DNA of 64,000 nt, taken from NCBI GenBank assembly GCA_905479495.1, contig CAJQMR010000010.1:372001-436000 (forward strand). The letters run 5' to 3'. The position numbers and the translations under genes are program-made. Under the pieces are notes generated by a model that ran no database searches, was not told the DNA's origin, and was given only the letters and a program-made list of their open reading frames with translations. This document shows positions 24,881-34,294 of the stretch, piece after piece (within the stretch, counting starts at the first letter, position 1; the number at the start of each line of letters is the position of its first letter). Source of the stretch: an uncultured Anaerolineae bacterium (lineage in GTDB: Bacteria > Chloroflexota > Anaerolineae > Promineifilales > Promineifilaceae).

Positions 24881-25681
24881 ATGAGTCAAAAAAGCAATAC
24901 CTTAACTGCTCCTGTTCAATCCGTGCAGCGCGCCGCTGCCATTTTGCGCAGCTTTACCGAGAGCGAGCCAGAACTTGGCGTCTCAGAGTTAAGCCGCCGT
25001 TTGGACCTGCACAAAAGCACGGTTTCACGCATGATTGCCACGCTGCAAGCCGAAGGCTTGATCGATCAAAACACGGAAACGGGCAAGTATCGCTTGGGGA
25101 TTGGCTTAGTGAGTTTAGCCGGTGTGGCCTTGGGCCGGCTGAATGCGCGGGCCGCTGCCCAACCACATCTGGCCAGTTTGGTAACCCTGTCTCAAGAAAC
25201 GGTCAATGTGACTGTGTTGGATGGCAAAGAATGTGTCAACATCGACCGGGCTGCCAGCCCGCAGCCTATTCAGTACATCGGTTGGATTGGCCGCCGTTCG
25301 CCTTTGCACTGCACAGCCAGCGGCAAGCTCATGTTGGCCCACATGACACCAGAAGAGCGTACGGCCGTTCTGCCCACCCCACTTAAACAATATACCAACA
25401 AGACAGTCACCGACAGCTTCCAGTTAACCCGGCAGCTTAACCAGATTTGCCAACAGAAATACGCCAGCGTCCATGAAGAATATGAAACTGGCTTCAGCTC
25501 GCTGGCCGCACCCATCTATAACCATCAAGGAAGTTTGTTAGCCACCATCTCCATTTCCGGCCCTTCATACCGGCTGAGTGATGCGATTTTTCAGGAGTAT
25601 TTGCCGAAGCTGCTGGACACCTGCCAAACAATATCGGCCGAGCTAGGCTTCACCTCATCTGCCAACCAAACCATGATCTAA
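24881..25681 (+). CDS. IclR-family transcriptional regulator
   Basis: The 266-residue regulator has an N-terminal winged helix-turn-helix (~10-75; VSELSRRLDLHKSTVSRMIATL) and an IclR effector-binding domain (~85-255) with RRSPLHCTASGKLMLA and EEYETGFSSLAAPI, the conserved ligand-pocket segments. Members bind small metabolites and control catabolic operons. The ATG at 24881 (MSQKSNTL) is preferred to an in-frame GTG at 24854 because it overlaps the stop of a 12-codon upstream frame. The likely targets are the neighbouring ammonia-lyase-like gene and the unknown gene downstream. Confidence 0.93.
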   Translation: MSQKSNTLTAPVQSVQRAAAILRSFTESEPELGVSELSRRLDLHKSTVSRMIATLQAEGLIDQNTETGKYRLGIGLVSLAGVALGRLNARAAAQPHLASLVTLSQETVNVTVLDGKECVNIDRAASPQPIQYIGWIGRRSPLHCTASGKLMLAHMTPEERTAVLPTPLKQYTNKTVTDSFQLTRQLNQICQQKYASVHEEYETGFSSLAAPIYNHQGSLLATISISGPSYRLSDAIFQEYLPKLLDTCQTISAELGFTSSANQTMI

Positions 25682-25699
25682 AAGGAGGATCCAAACCCC

Positions 25700-26323
25700 A
25701 TGGAAAACGTCGTTCAATTATCCCCCACTGACATTCTCGCCGAACGGCCGTTTACCCACCCCACCCACATTCCTGGCGACCTGAGCACCCTGCGTTACAT
25801 GGCTGGCCAACTTTGCCTCACCCTGCAAAACCCCCACATGCCCACCGATTTACCGCAGACTATTTTGTTCAACCTACCGGAAAAAACCAGCTGGATTCAT
25901 CGGCAAGTCCTGGCCAATCCGCAACATTTTGCGAAAACAAACTTGATTCACGTTGTCGGGTTTTTTGGCCAAAGCCGCTCCCAGGCCGATATTGAGCTGG
26001 CCCAAGAATTTGACTTAACCTTGATGAAAGAAATCCCCCAGCACGAAGGGTTGATTAGCTACAGCACCATGCTGCTGAAAGATGGCAATTACGCCAATCT
26101 GGTGCTCTTCACCAGTGAAACGGCCCAAATGGGCTGGAGCCGCAGCGAAGCCCACGCCAAAGCGGTATATGAACTCTCGCCCAATTATTATCACTCGATT
26201 CGGATTTACAACGGCCGTCTCCCCCACGGCATCCAGCAAAGCGACGCACTCATCCTGCACAAAGCCCGCTACTTTGATTACGATCAAACACCCATGTGGC
26301 GCGGGGTGCGAACACTAGCGTAA
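25700..26323 (+). CDS. Protein of unknown function, co-transcribed with IclR regulator
   Basis: The 207-residue soluble protein has no signal peptide or membrane segment. It is preceded by a full AAAGGAGGAT Shine-Dalgarno and starts 18 nt after the regulator's stop, so it belongs to the same operon. Noticeable stretches are LIHVVGFFGQSR, ISYSTMLLKDGNYANLVLF and SPNYYHSIRIYNG. An alternation of short beta-like segments with helices hints at a dimeric alpha/beta-barrel (monooxygenase-like) fold, but this is only an impression. It contains ERPF and NGRLPHG at ACGGCCGT copies. Confidence 0.75.
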   Translation: MENVVQLSPTDILAERPFTHPTHIPGDLSTLRYMAGQLCLTLQNPHMPTDLPQTILFNLPEKTSWIHRQVLANPQHFAKTNLIHVVGFFGQSRSQADIELAQEFDLTLMKEIPQHEGLISYSTMLLKDGNYANLVLFTSETAQMGWSRSEAHAKAVYELSPNYYHSIRIYNGRLPHGIQQSDALILHKARYFDYDQTPMWRGVRTLA

Positions 26324-26362
26324 AACGCGCCGCCTTACAGTCATCATCTGCCACTTGCCTGT

Positions 26363-27493
26363 TTAGGGAATGATTAGCTGCTGACCAGGGGTAATATTGT
26401 TGCTCATCAGGTTGTTGGCAGCTTTCACAGCATCTACGGTGGAACCAAAGCGGCGGGCGATGGAGTAAAGTGTGTCGCCACGCTGCACCGCGTAAATGGT
26501 GGTTTCTGGCGTGGCCGTTGCTGCTGGGGCAAAAAGGGATTGAAGCGCAGCCTCAGCCTCGGTACCTTGCGGAAAAATGGCCAGCGCTTGCTCAAACTGC
26601 TCAGCGGCGGCGGTCGTGTCTCCCAGTTCTGCCAGCTGATACCCATAGTTCACCCGCGCCGCGTACAATTTTTCCGTCATACCTGCCTCGTTAGGGGCCA
26701 ACTGGCGAATTTCCTGAATGAGACCAATCACTTCAGGCCAATTTTCAGCGGCCCAGGGAGCATCTAATTGAGCCAGCAGGCTGCTAATATCCGGCGTGGC
26801 CGAGGCAGCCGGCGTAGGGGAAGGCTGGGGCGCCTGAGTGGCCGCAGGAGTGGCTTGCGGGTCAGGCAAGTCAGCCACGGCTTCGCCGGTAGAAAACGGC
26901 GAAGTATAAAGCAGCAAATCTAACGTCAGCACAGCGGCAGAATCATCAGCGCCCTGAGCAACCACCAAATTCCTGAGATTGATGCTGGGCACGGACGTTT
27001 CCCCAATGCGCCCCACAAATTGATTCAGCCGAACCAGATCACCTTCAGCCACCAGCCGAAACTGGCGTGTGTCGTACACTGGTTTTTCACCGGCAGCGGC
27101 TGCGTCTGGGGCCACCGCCTGCGCCTGCAAATCAACAATGGTAACGGCCGTTTCCGCAGCGCTGTCATACAAGCCATCCAAAAAAGCAATCGCCTGATCC
27201 TCTGTTAAAAAGTGGTTAGCCAATTCGTCAAATTCAGCTTGAGCCGCTTCGATTTGCGGGCCCAACTGTCCGGCGTCGGATTGCTCTTGCGCGGTGCGTG
27301 CCTCGTAGGCGGCCGCCACGGTGGCCGAAGCAGCCGCCAGTTCCGTGCGCTGCTGCCAACGCGGCAGGAGGGTGCCAAAGGTAAAAATGAGATAGCCAAT
27401 GAGCAGCAGCAGTATCATGGCCACTGCCAGCACCATATACAAATTTTCCCGCAGGAAATCGAGCATGTCCTCTAACTCAAAATCAAAATTCAT
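26363..27493 (-). CDS. PilO-like membrane protein with C-terminal LysM domain
   Basis: The 376-residue protein has one N-terminal transmembrane helix (~18-40), a coiled-coil stretch (~50-95), a PilO-like alpha/beta region (~100-205; FRLVAEGDLVRLNQFVGRI), an Ala/Pro/Thr linker (~215-240), a TPR-like helical part (~245-320) and a C-terminal LysM motif, YAVQRGDTLYSIARRFGSTV..GQQLIIP (~332-376). PilO normally forms the inner-membrane alignment complex of type IV pili; a LysM would bind peptidoglycan. Its ATG overlaps the TAA of the upstream PilN-like gene (TAATG). No other pilus gene is nearby. Confidence 0.8.
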   Translation of the reverse strand: MNFDFELEDMLDFLRENLYMVLAVAMILLLLIGYLIFTFGTLLPRWQQRTELAAASATVAAAYEARTAQEQSDAGQLGPQIEAAQAEFDELANHFLTEDQAIAFLDGLYDSAAETAVTIVDLQAQAVAPDAAAAGEKPVYDTRQFRLVAEGDLVRLNQFVGRIGETSVPSINLRNLVVAQGADDSAAVLTLDLLLYTSPFSTGEAVADLPDPQATPAATQAPQPSPTPAASATPDISSLLAQLDAPWAAENWPEVIGLIQEIRQLAPNEAGMTEKLYAARVNYGYQLAELGDTTAAAEQFEQALAIFPQGTEAEAALQSLFAPAATATPETTIYAVQRGDTLYSIARRFGSTVDAVKAANNLMSNNITPGQQLIIP

Positions 27494-29340
27494 TACGGTT
27501 CCACCGGTTTCAGCGTAACGACAATGACAAATTCCACCGTTTCAACCTGAAGCGACGCCGGTTTGGCCATAAATTGGGTACGGCCGTAGCCAGGCAGTTC
27601 GCTCTGAACTGGATCAACTTGAATGGTCACGGGAATCGTTTGGCGGCAAAAGTCAGCCCAGCCCAGCAGTATCTCGCCCTCGTGCTGCCCCACATCCAGG
27701 CCAGAAATATCGGCCGTCATGCTAAGTGTCGCAGGCGTGGTGCCAGTAACGACGTCGGTGCTGAGCCAGGGTGTCTCATTGAAAACCTCCCAGGCGAGCG
27801 GCTCGGTGCCTTCAATTTGCACTGTTTGTGCTGGTGGGTTAGGTTCGCCCTGGGTCATTGTGCCAAAATCAATTTCTTTGGGATCAACCGTCAAGAAGGG
27901 TACTTCTTGCACCGAAACGATGTAGGTTTTGCTGGAATCAAACTGCTGCTCCACATTGCTGATGGTGGCCACGGCTGTGCCATCCGCCTCGGCTGGAAAG
28001 CAAACGGCCGAAGCAAAATTGCCAGAGCCAGGCAGATCATAATCATCATTGCTCCACGTCTCGCCATTAAATGCCACGGTAACGGCCGTATCCACCCCCA
28101 CCCCCAGCTGCGAGGTCAGGATTTGGTAGAAACGGCCGTTCTTGACCAAAAATCCCACCTTATCTAAATCACCATTGGGGAAAAAGTTGTGAATCTGCGC
28201 CTCACCAATGGCAATGGGATTGGGGTCCACGTCATTCGGTTCATGAATATCGCGCAAATCTAGCGTGGGCGATGGTGTGACCGTTGGCGGCGCGTTGGTA
28301 GGCGTGACGCTCGGTGTCGGCGTCGTAGGCACAATCTCAATCACCTGCAAATCGTACCATTGGTCAGCCCCATACACTCCCCGGTTAGACACCTGTACCA
28401 GAACTTCCACATCGCTGTCGGGCGGTGCTTGCAGCGTCACGCTGGAGCGCAGCGTCCCTAACATCGCGTCATCATTGCTGAGCTGAACATCCACATAAGA
28501 CACGGCAAGGAAGGTATCTACACCGGGAGCCAGAAAGTCTGTGCTTACCTCATAGGTGCGGCCCGCCTTGGCCAGAAAAACGGCCTGATCCAAATCAAAA
28601 TTAGGGTAAAAATTATGGACCTGTGCCGGTGCACCGACAAAAATCGGTTTGGGCGTGGTGTCATCCCACTCATAATCGTCGGTAAGCTTGGGGGTAGGCG
28701 TCCAGGTAGGCCAGGGGGTAACCGGCGTTTTGGTAGCCGTGGGCCGTGGTGTACTGGTAGCCGTGGCAGAGGGCGTCGCACTGGGCAACAGTGGCGTGGG
28801 AGTGGGCGTGAAGAACGGTTCTGAAACCGCCGTCACGGATTGGATCATTACCTGGTTAAACTGCCCGGATGTTTCCAGCTGATAGGCATAATCTGTAACC
28901 GCGTCTTCATTTGCGGCCCGGCCCCGAATCAGCAACTGGTCACCCGATTGCTCCAGGCCAGTCAGCTGTATGCCGCTGTCATCACCCTGGTTAATGGCCA
29001 ACATAACCGCGTTCCAATCCACCTTTTCTGCTTCCAACACAGGCAAAATGGCTGCCATTTGATCGGTTTGGTTGTGAACGGCCGTTAACGTCACCGTCAA
29101 CGCTTGGGCCTGGGGCAGAGCACCCGGCGTGGCAGCCAGGGCTGTTTGCAGCGGGGTCAGTTCGGCTTCTAACTGGGCAACCTCATTACCCAACGTGTTC
29201 GCCATCAGGTACAAGGGAATAAAAAGAATGGTCAGCCCCAGCACGCCCAACCATAAGATCACCGGGCGAAGGAGGCGAGGGGCTTCCTCATCCTCCAGGG
29301 GAACATATTCGTCTAAATCCAACGGGCGGTTTGTTTGCAC
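27493..29340 (-). CDS. PilN-like membrane protein with extended extracytoplasmic domains
   Basis: The 615-residue protein has a cytoplasmic N-terminus (DLDEYVPLEDEEAPRLLRP), one transmembrane helix (~30-50), a coiled coil and a PilN-like fold (~50-165; VDWNAVMLAINQG, IQLTGLEQSGDQLLIRGRA). A Pro/Thr-rich linker (~172-215) follows. Then come two copies of a domain containing AQVHNFYPNFDLDQAVFLAK and AQIHNFFPNGDLDKVGFLVK (~230-330 and ~355-475), and a terminal BACON-like beta domain (~480-590). It starts with GTG at 29340. With the PilO-like gene it makes a two-gene unit lacking PilM, PilQ and the pilus ATPases. Confidence 0.78.
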   Translation of the reverse strand: MQTNRPLDLDEYVPLEDEEAPRLLRPVILWLGVLGLTILFIPLYLMANTLGNEVAQLEAELTPLQTALAATPGALPQAQALTVTLTAVHNQTDQMAAILPVLEAEKVDWNAVMLAINQGDDSGIQLTGLEQSGDQLLIRGRAANEDAVTDYAYQLETSGQFNQVMIQSVTAVSEPFFTPTPTPLLPSATPSATATSTPRPTATKTPVTPWPTWTPTPKLTDDYEWDDTTPKPIFVGAPAQVHNFYPNFDLDQAVFLAKAGRTYEVSTDFLAPGVDTFLAVSYVDVQLSNDDAMLGTLRSSVTLQAPPDSDVEVLVQVSNRGVYGADQWYDLQVIEIVPTTPTPSVTPTNAPPTVTPSPTLDLRDIHEPNDVDPNPIAIGEAQIHNFFPNGDLDKVGFLVKNGRFYQILTSQLGVGVDTAVTVAFNGETWSNDDYDLPGSGNFASAVCFPAEADGTAVATISNVEQQFDSSKTYIVSVQEVPFLTVDPKEIDFGTMTQGEPNPPAQTVQIEGTEPLAWEVFNETPWLSTDVVTGTTPATLSMTADISGLDVGQHEGEILLGWADFCRQTIPVTIQVDPVQSELPGYGRTQFMAKPASLQVETVEFVIVVTLKPVEP

Positions 29341-29718
29341 TTCTTTGTTTAGCCTGGCTGTTTAGCAGCCAAACTCCTTATAAAGCTTATTGGGAAAACG
29401 GATCAACGTAAAAGTCTTGCTCTCTTGGGCTTAAACGTTCTTATACTTGAGACTTTTGCAATCTGGTTCGAGCAAGTGCGTCAGTTTTACCATCAACAAA
29501 AAGATATCTTCTGGGCAAATTATGTCATAGCAAGCGTCAAGCGACCGTGAAAATGACGAACTATCGCCGTGAAAAAACCGTTTGCGTCTTGAGAACCACT
29601 TTTTAGGCCTATTTACTGCCCTTTCAGGGGGCAGTCTGATACCTCACGGCTATTGTCATACCTAGAATGCCTGCTTATCATTCAACTACATGCAAAAGAG
29701 CAAAAAATCTAACCTACC
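29341..29718. other. Divergent intergenic region (~380 bp) with promoter and hairpins
   Basis: This spacer separates the PilN-like gene from the signalling cluster. It holds GGCTG/CAGCC (29355-29369 as plus coordinates), a 7-bp hairpin ACTGCCC/GGGCAGT (29615-29635) and the promoter at 29653-29681. Two CCGTGAAAA words repeat at about 29548 and 29567. No ACGGCCGT copy and no gene are seen. Confidence 0.6.
29653..29681 (+). promoter_or_regulatory. Promoter of the signalling gene cluster
   Basis: TTGTCA (29653-29658) and TATCAT (29676-29681) are separated by 17 bp. Transcription should start near 29688, giving a leader of about 30 nt before the ATG at 29719, which has no recognisable Shine-Dalgarno. 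Confidence 0.65.
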
Positions 29719-32673
29719 ATGCAAAACCAGCAACGTCTAATGTCTACTAAGATTGAGCCAACAGAACAATCGACTCCCGTCTCTGCCGCCAGGCTTTTGC
29801 AGCAGGAAAGCCAAAAGTTGCGACGCACCAATGAACTTTTGGAGAAACGTGTTAAGGCAGGCACCAATGCGCTAAAGCAGACAAATGAACAGCTAGAAAA
29901 GGAATTTGACGAGCGTTTAAAGACTGAGAAAAAACTACAAAATCGGCTTGAATTTGACCGCGTCCTCACGGCCATTTCTACTCAATTCATCAACCTGACA
30001 ACAGATGAAATTGACAACAACATTAATCTGGCGCTTGAAAGAATTGGACGTTTTGCCAACTACGACCGCAGCTATATTTATTTGTTTGATGAAAACGGCC
30101 GTGCCCTCAAAAACAGTCATGGCTGGTGCCATCCGGCCTGCCCCGTCACGCTCGAAGATTTTAGAACACTTCCCGCAAACTTGTTTCAAAACTGGATGCC
30201 ACATCTTATTCAGCAGAAAACTATCCACGTCCAGGACATCAAAGAAGACACCCAGGAAAGCAGCAGCGAAATAAAATTGCTCAAACTGCAACATGTCCGC
30301 TCAGCACTTATCATTCCCTTGATTTATGACAAAGAAACGTTTGGTTTTTTTGGGTTGGATTCTCGTCAACCCTATATTGCTGGACGGCAGGAAACGGGTA
30401 CTTCTTTGAAAGTGGTTAGCACCATCTTTGTGAACGCGCTGATACGCAAAAAGTCAGAAGATTTGTTGGCCAAGGAGCGCAATTTCGCCCAACAAGTCAT
30501 GGCAACGATGGGGCAAGGGGTGATGACAACAACGGTAGAAGGTGTCATCGACTACATGAATCCGGCCTATGCCCATACGCTGGGCTTTGAGCCGGAAGAA
30601 CTTATCGGTAAAACAGCTCTGGACTTTGTCCATGCCGAAGACCATACCAAGCTAATTCAAGCGCAAATACGTAATTTGGAAGGGCAAGCATATTCGTATG
30701 AAGCCCGTTTGGAGAAGACAAATGGCTCCCCGCTGTATGTGCTGGTAAACAGTGTGCCGCAATACGATCCTCAGAAAAAAATCATCGGATCGATTGCCAC
30801 GATTACAGATTTAACAGAACGTCACGCTGCAGAAGCAGAGATTAAAACAAATGCCAAAGAAGTCAATGAGATTTATCAGGCAGCCATTCAGCTCTTTAAA
30901 CCAACTGGTGTTAAAGAATTAGCTGAACAGATCGCTGAGATTACGGTGCAGCAATTGGGATTTGATACTTGCGGGGTCTTGCTGCTACAGGAACCGGTTC
31001 AATTAAATACGAACCGGCTTGGTCTTCATCCTATAAAGGAGAATAATCATTTGATGTGGCTGGCGCGAAACGGCCGTTTCTTCAACAATGCCACTGATAC
31101 AATTCCGCTAAAGGGAGATGGCCTGGTGGCAACGGCCGTTCGCCAGGGAGAAACGATTTATGTCCCTGATGTCAGCCAGGACCCACGTTACCTGCCTGAA
31201 AACACCTACACCCAATCCGAACTTGTTATTCCCTTACGGGCCTATAATCTCATCATTGGTGCCATTGATTTACATTCACCGCAGTTAAATGGTTTTGATG
31301 AGCGCTCTCGGCGCATCATCAACGTTTTTGCCGAACATGCTGGCCTGGCCCTGGAAACTGTGCGACTTTACGACCAGTTGCAAGAACATGCCCAAGCCCT
31401 GGAAACCCAAATCAATGAACGGCGCAAAATTGAGCAGGCATTACGCGCCCGCAGTAATGAACTCAATGCAACCAATGCCAAACTCGCCAAAGCGGTCCAT
31501 GCCAAAGACGAATTTCTGGCCAATATGAGCCACGAACTCCGCACCCCTCTCAACGCAATCTTGGGCAAATCAGAAATCTTGCTGGAAGGCATTCATGGAC
31601 AACTGGCAGAAAAGCAGGCATCTTCGCTGCAAATGATTGAAAAAAGCGGCCGTCACCTGCTGGATCTAATCAATGACATTTTGGATATGGCCAAAATCGA
31701 AGCAGACAAAGTGACGCTGGATGTGCAAACCGTATCTTTGGCAAGCCTCTGTGAAAACAGCCTGCAATTTGTGCGGCAAATGGCCCATAACAAGCAAATT
31801 AAACTTCAAGCGCACATCAATTCCACCTTAACAACATGCCAAGGTGATGAACGCCGCCTGAAACAAATCCTGATCAACCTGTTGAGCAACGCCATTAAGT
31901 TTACGCCAACAGGGGGTGAAGTAGGCATCAATATTTTTCATGATGCGTCCAGAGACGCCATACAGTTTCAAGTATGGGACACTGGTATCGGTATTCCAAC
32001 AGAGGCTATGGAACAGTTATTTAAGCCTTTTATGCAGCTAGATAGCAGCCTATCACGATCGCACGAAGGTACAGGATTAGGGCTCTCATTGGTTTATCGC
32101 CTGACAGAATTACACGGTGGTAGTGTGTCATTAGAAAGTGAGGTAGACGTCGGCAGCTGCTTCACCGTAACGCTGCCACAAAATCTACTCGTTGATTCTA
32201 CAAGCCTGCAAAATCAGGCTAGAAATGATCGTGAACGGTATGAGATGAGCCACAGGCTGCACTATATGCCAGGTGAGGAGCCTCTTATTCTGCTGGTAGA
32301 GGACAACGAAACCAACATCGAGACCATTTCAGAATATTTGCCGGTTTGGGGGTATCAATTAACCGTGGCCAATAGCGGCACCGAAGCGTTGGCAAAAGCG
32401 CATGAAGAAAAGCCGGATCTCATTTTGATGGACATTCAGATTCCTGAGATAGATGGATTAACGGCCGTTCGCCAACTGCGCCAGCAAGAAACATTAAACC
32501 GGGTGCCCATCATCGCCCTAACGGCGCTGGCAATGAGCGGCGATCGGGAGCGCTGCCTGGAAGCAGGCGCAGACGAATATTTAAGTAAACCCGTCCAACT
32601 GAGCCAACTGATCAGACTCATCAATGAACTGCTTCTAACCGCGAATAGACATGAGGAGCAGCAAAATGGATAA
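29719..32673 (+). CDS. Hybrid histidine kinase: GAF-PAS-GAF-HisKA-HATPase-receiver
   Basis: The 984-residue soluble kinase has an N-terminal coiled coil (~30-80), a GAF domain (~85-235), PAS (~245-365), a second GAF (~385-555) and a coil. HisKA follows, with His ~605 in LANMSHELRTPLNAILGKSE, then HATPase_c (LLSNAIKFTPTGG; DTGIGIPTE; GTGLGLSLV) and a receiver with phosphoacceptor Asp ~905 in LILMDIQIPEIDG. It senses a cytoplasmic ligand or partner and probably runs a phosphorelay with the next genes. Its kinase core is paralogous to that of the gene at 37774-41328. A second possible start is ATG 29740. Confidence 0.95.
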   Translation: MQNQQRLMSTKIEPTEQSTPVSAARLLQQESQKLRRTNELLEKRVKAGTNALKQTNEQLEKEFDERLKTEKKLQNRLEFDRVLTAISTQFINLTTDEIDNNINLALERIGRFANYDRSYIYLFDENGRALKNSHGWCHPACPVTLEDFRTLPANLFQNWMPHLIQQKTIHVQDIKEDTQESSSEIKLLKLQHVRSALIIPLIYDKETFGFFGLDSRQPYIAGRQETGTSLKVVSTIFVNALIRKKSEDLLAKERNFAQQVMATMGQGVMTTTVEGVIDYMNPAYAHTLGFEPEELIGKTALDFVHAEDHTKLIQAQIRNLEGQAYSYEARLEKTNGSPLYVLVNSVPQYDPQKKIIGSIATITDLTERHAAEAEIKTNAKEVNEIYQAAIQLFKPTGVKELAEQIAEITVQQLGFDTCGVLLLQEPVQLNTNRLGLHPIKENNHLMWLARNGRFFNNATDTIPLKGDGLVATAVRQGETIYVPDVSQDPRYLPENTYTQSELVIPLRAYNLIIGAIDLHSPQLNGFDERSRRIINVFAEHAGLALETVRLYDQLQEHAQALETQINERRKIEQALRARSNELNATNAKLAKAVHAKDEFLANMSHELRTPLNAILGKSEILLEGIHGQLAEKQASSLQMIEKSGRHLLDLINDILDMAKIEADKVTLDVQTVSLASLCENSLQFVRQMAHNKQIKLQAHINSTLTTCQGDERRLKQILINLLSNAIKFTPTGGEVGINIFHDASRDAIQFQVWDTGIGIPTEAMEQLFKPFMQLDSSLSRSHEGTGLGLSLVYRLTELHGGSVSLESEVDVGSCFTVTLPQNLLVDSTSLQNQARNDRERYEMSHRLHYMPGEEPLILLVEDNETNIETISEYLPVWGYQLTVANSGTEALAKAHEEKPDLILMDIQIPEIDGLTAVRQLRQQETLNRVPIIALTALAMSGDRERCLEAGADEYLSKPVQLSQLIRLINELLLTANRHEEQQNG

Positions 32674-33088
32674 ATCAGCAATGCCACTTATAACAAAACC
32701 CACAAATAAACGCTTGGTAACCAAAAAACAGCGCACAGGTCATTTGCTCATCAACGCCACAGATGAAATTATCTACGCCAACAAACAGGCACGTCACTTT
32801 TTGGGCTTGCTGGCCGATGAACCACTGCCAACGGGTCATAAGTTCTTGTCTTTGGTTCAGTCGGCCTATCAATGTTATCCGGCGCTGGCCTGGCTCGACT
32901 GGCCCAAACGGCCGTCAACAGCTATCCGCTATCTTATCTTTTCCTCAGGCCGCAGCACCGCTTATTCCTTGCTCAAAGTTGAGGTTGTCGAACACATCAT
33001 CGTCGATGGCAATGATATTTGGGTAGTCACTCTAGACCTTGTAGAATCTTCCACAGAAACGGCCGTTATCCGCTTTACCCACGGTTAA
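32666..33088 (+). CDS. Small PAS-like sensory protein
   Basis: The 140-residue protein contains a PAS-like beginning (GHLLINATDEIIYANKQARHFLGL, about residues 25-48), although the remainder is degenerate; there are no kinase motifs. The ATG at 32666 lies 12 nt after the start of AGGAG and 8 nt inside the end of the hybrid kinase gene, so the two are translationally coupled. It may be a detachable sensor domain or an adaptor that modulates the kinase. No exact family can be named. Confidence 0.72.
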   Translation: MDKSAMPLITKPTNKRLVTKKQRTGHLLINATDEIIYANKQARHFLGLLADEPLPTGHKFLSLVQSAYQCYPALAWLDWPKRPSTAIRYLIFSSGRSTAYSLLKVEVVEHIIVDGNDIWVVTLDLVESSTETAVIRFTHG

Positions 33089-33118
33089 ATAATGCTTAGG
33101 CAAAAGGAAGTCGCGTCA

Positions 33119-34225
33119 ATGCCCCCTATCAACAGCAAACCCGCTCACATCTGCATTGTTGATGATAACCTCATGGCTCGCGAAGTGATTGCGGAACAGC
33201 TCTCCGTAGACGCACATTTTGTCACGCAGATTGCCGGTGGCCAAGAACTGTTAGATAAGTTTGATGACTTAAAACCAGATGTCATTTTGATGGATGTGAT
33301 GATGCCCTACATAAATGGCTATGATGTTTGCCAGAAAATAAAGCAAAATCCGGCCCGCAGTCATATCCCCATCATTCTGGTTACTGCCTTAAACGGCCGT
33401 GCGGACATGCTAAAAGGTTTAGAATCAGGTGCAGATGAGTTTTTATCGAAGCCAGTCAACGGCGCTGAGCTGCGTGCTCGCGTACGGACCATGCTACGCA
33501 TCAAAAGCCAATACGATTCCTTACAATCAATCATGCAGCTGCGTGAAGATTTAGCCCACATGCTCATTCACGATATGCGCAATCCACTAACGGTGGCCAC
33601 GCTATACAACAATATCTTGCTAAAACGCAACCAGCTCGCGCCACGCGATAAAGAGTATGCCAATCTGGTCCGGGATAGTTTGCGTAATCTAACAGATTTT
33701 TTGGATGAAATATTGACCGTGGCTAAGATGGAAGAAGGAATGCTTAAGCTCACTTGTCAGCCGTACGACCTCAGCCAGCTGATTACAAATGTTGCCAATA
33801 GTCAGCAGGAGGTCTTCCAACTGCAAGGCATAAAGCTTAATCTAGATTTGCCTGAAGAACATCGCCTTTCTTCTGTAGATCCAGCATTATTCAAACGTGT
33901 TCTAGACAACTTATTGTCGAACGCATTTAAATACGCGCCTGATAAAAGCCAAATTACATTGCGCTTGCGCTACTTAAAAAATGGGGGTGCCGCGCCTTCC
34001 ACGCCTTCTTTTCGTTTGCAGGTAATGGATCAGGGGCCTGGCATTGCCCCAGAAAATTACGAACGCATTTTTAACAAATATGAGGTTGTCACTCTCAAAC
34101 AAACTGGGCTAGAGCAGGTTGGCTTGGGGTTGGCATTCTGTAAATTAGTGGTTGAGGCTCATAACGGCCGTATCTATATCTCCCCTAACCTACCACAAGG
34201 CACCATCTTCAATGTTGAGTTATAG
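33119..34225 (+). CDS. Receiver-histidine kinase (REC-HisKA-HATPase)
   Basis: The 368-residue soluble protein has a receiver domain (~1-125; Asp ~59 in VILMDVMMPYING; Lys in FLSKPVNGAELRARVRTML) followed directly by HisKA (His ~151 in LAHMLIHDMRNPLTVA) and HATPase_c (LLSNAFKYAPDKS, DQGPGIAPENY, VGLGLAFCKLVV). It takes phosphate on its receiver and controls its own kinase, a typical relay intermediate. The ATG at 33119 is chosen over 33092 because AAGGAAG sits just upstream. It is paralogous over its whole length to the gene at 36683-37771 on the other strand. Confidence 0.93.
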   Translation: MPPINSKPAHICIVDDNLMAREVIAEQLSVDAHFVTQIAGGQELLDKFDDLKPDVILMDVMMPYINGYDVCQKIKQNPARSHIPIILVTALNGRADMLKGLESGADEFLSKPVNGAELRARVRTMLRIKSQYDSLQSIMQLREDLAHMLIHDMRNPLTVATLYNNILLKRNQLAPRDKEYANLVRDSLRNLTDFLDEILTVAKMEEGMLKLTCQPYDLSQLITNVANSQQEVFQLQGIKLNLDLPEEHRLSSVDPALFKRVLDNLLSNAFKYAPDKSQITLRLRYLKNGGAAPSTPSFRLQVMDQGPGIAPENYERIFNKYEVVTLKQTGLEQVGLGLAFCKLVVEAHNGRIYISPNLPQGTIFNVEL

Positions 34226-34294
34226 TCCATGGGAACCCTGCATTTTCCAAGGCTGTCTCCGAATTTCTATGTTCATTTAGCCAGAGGATAACGT

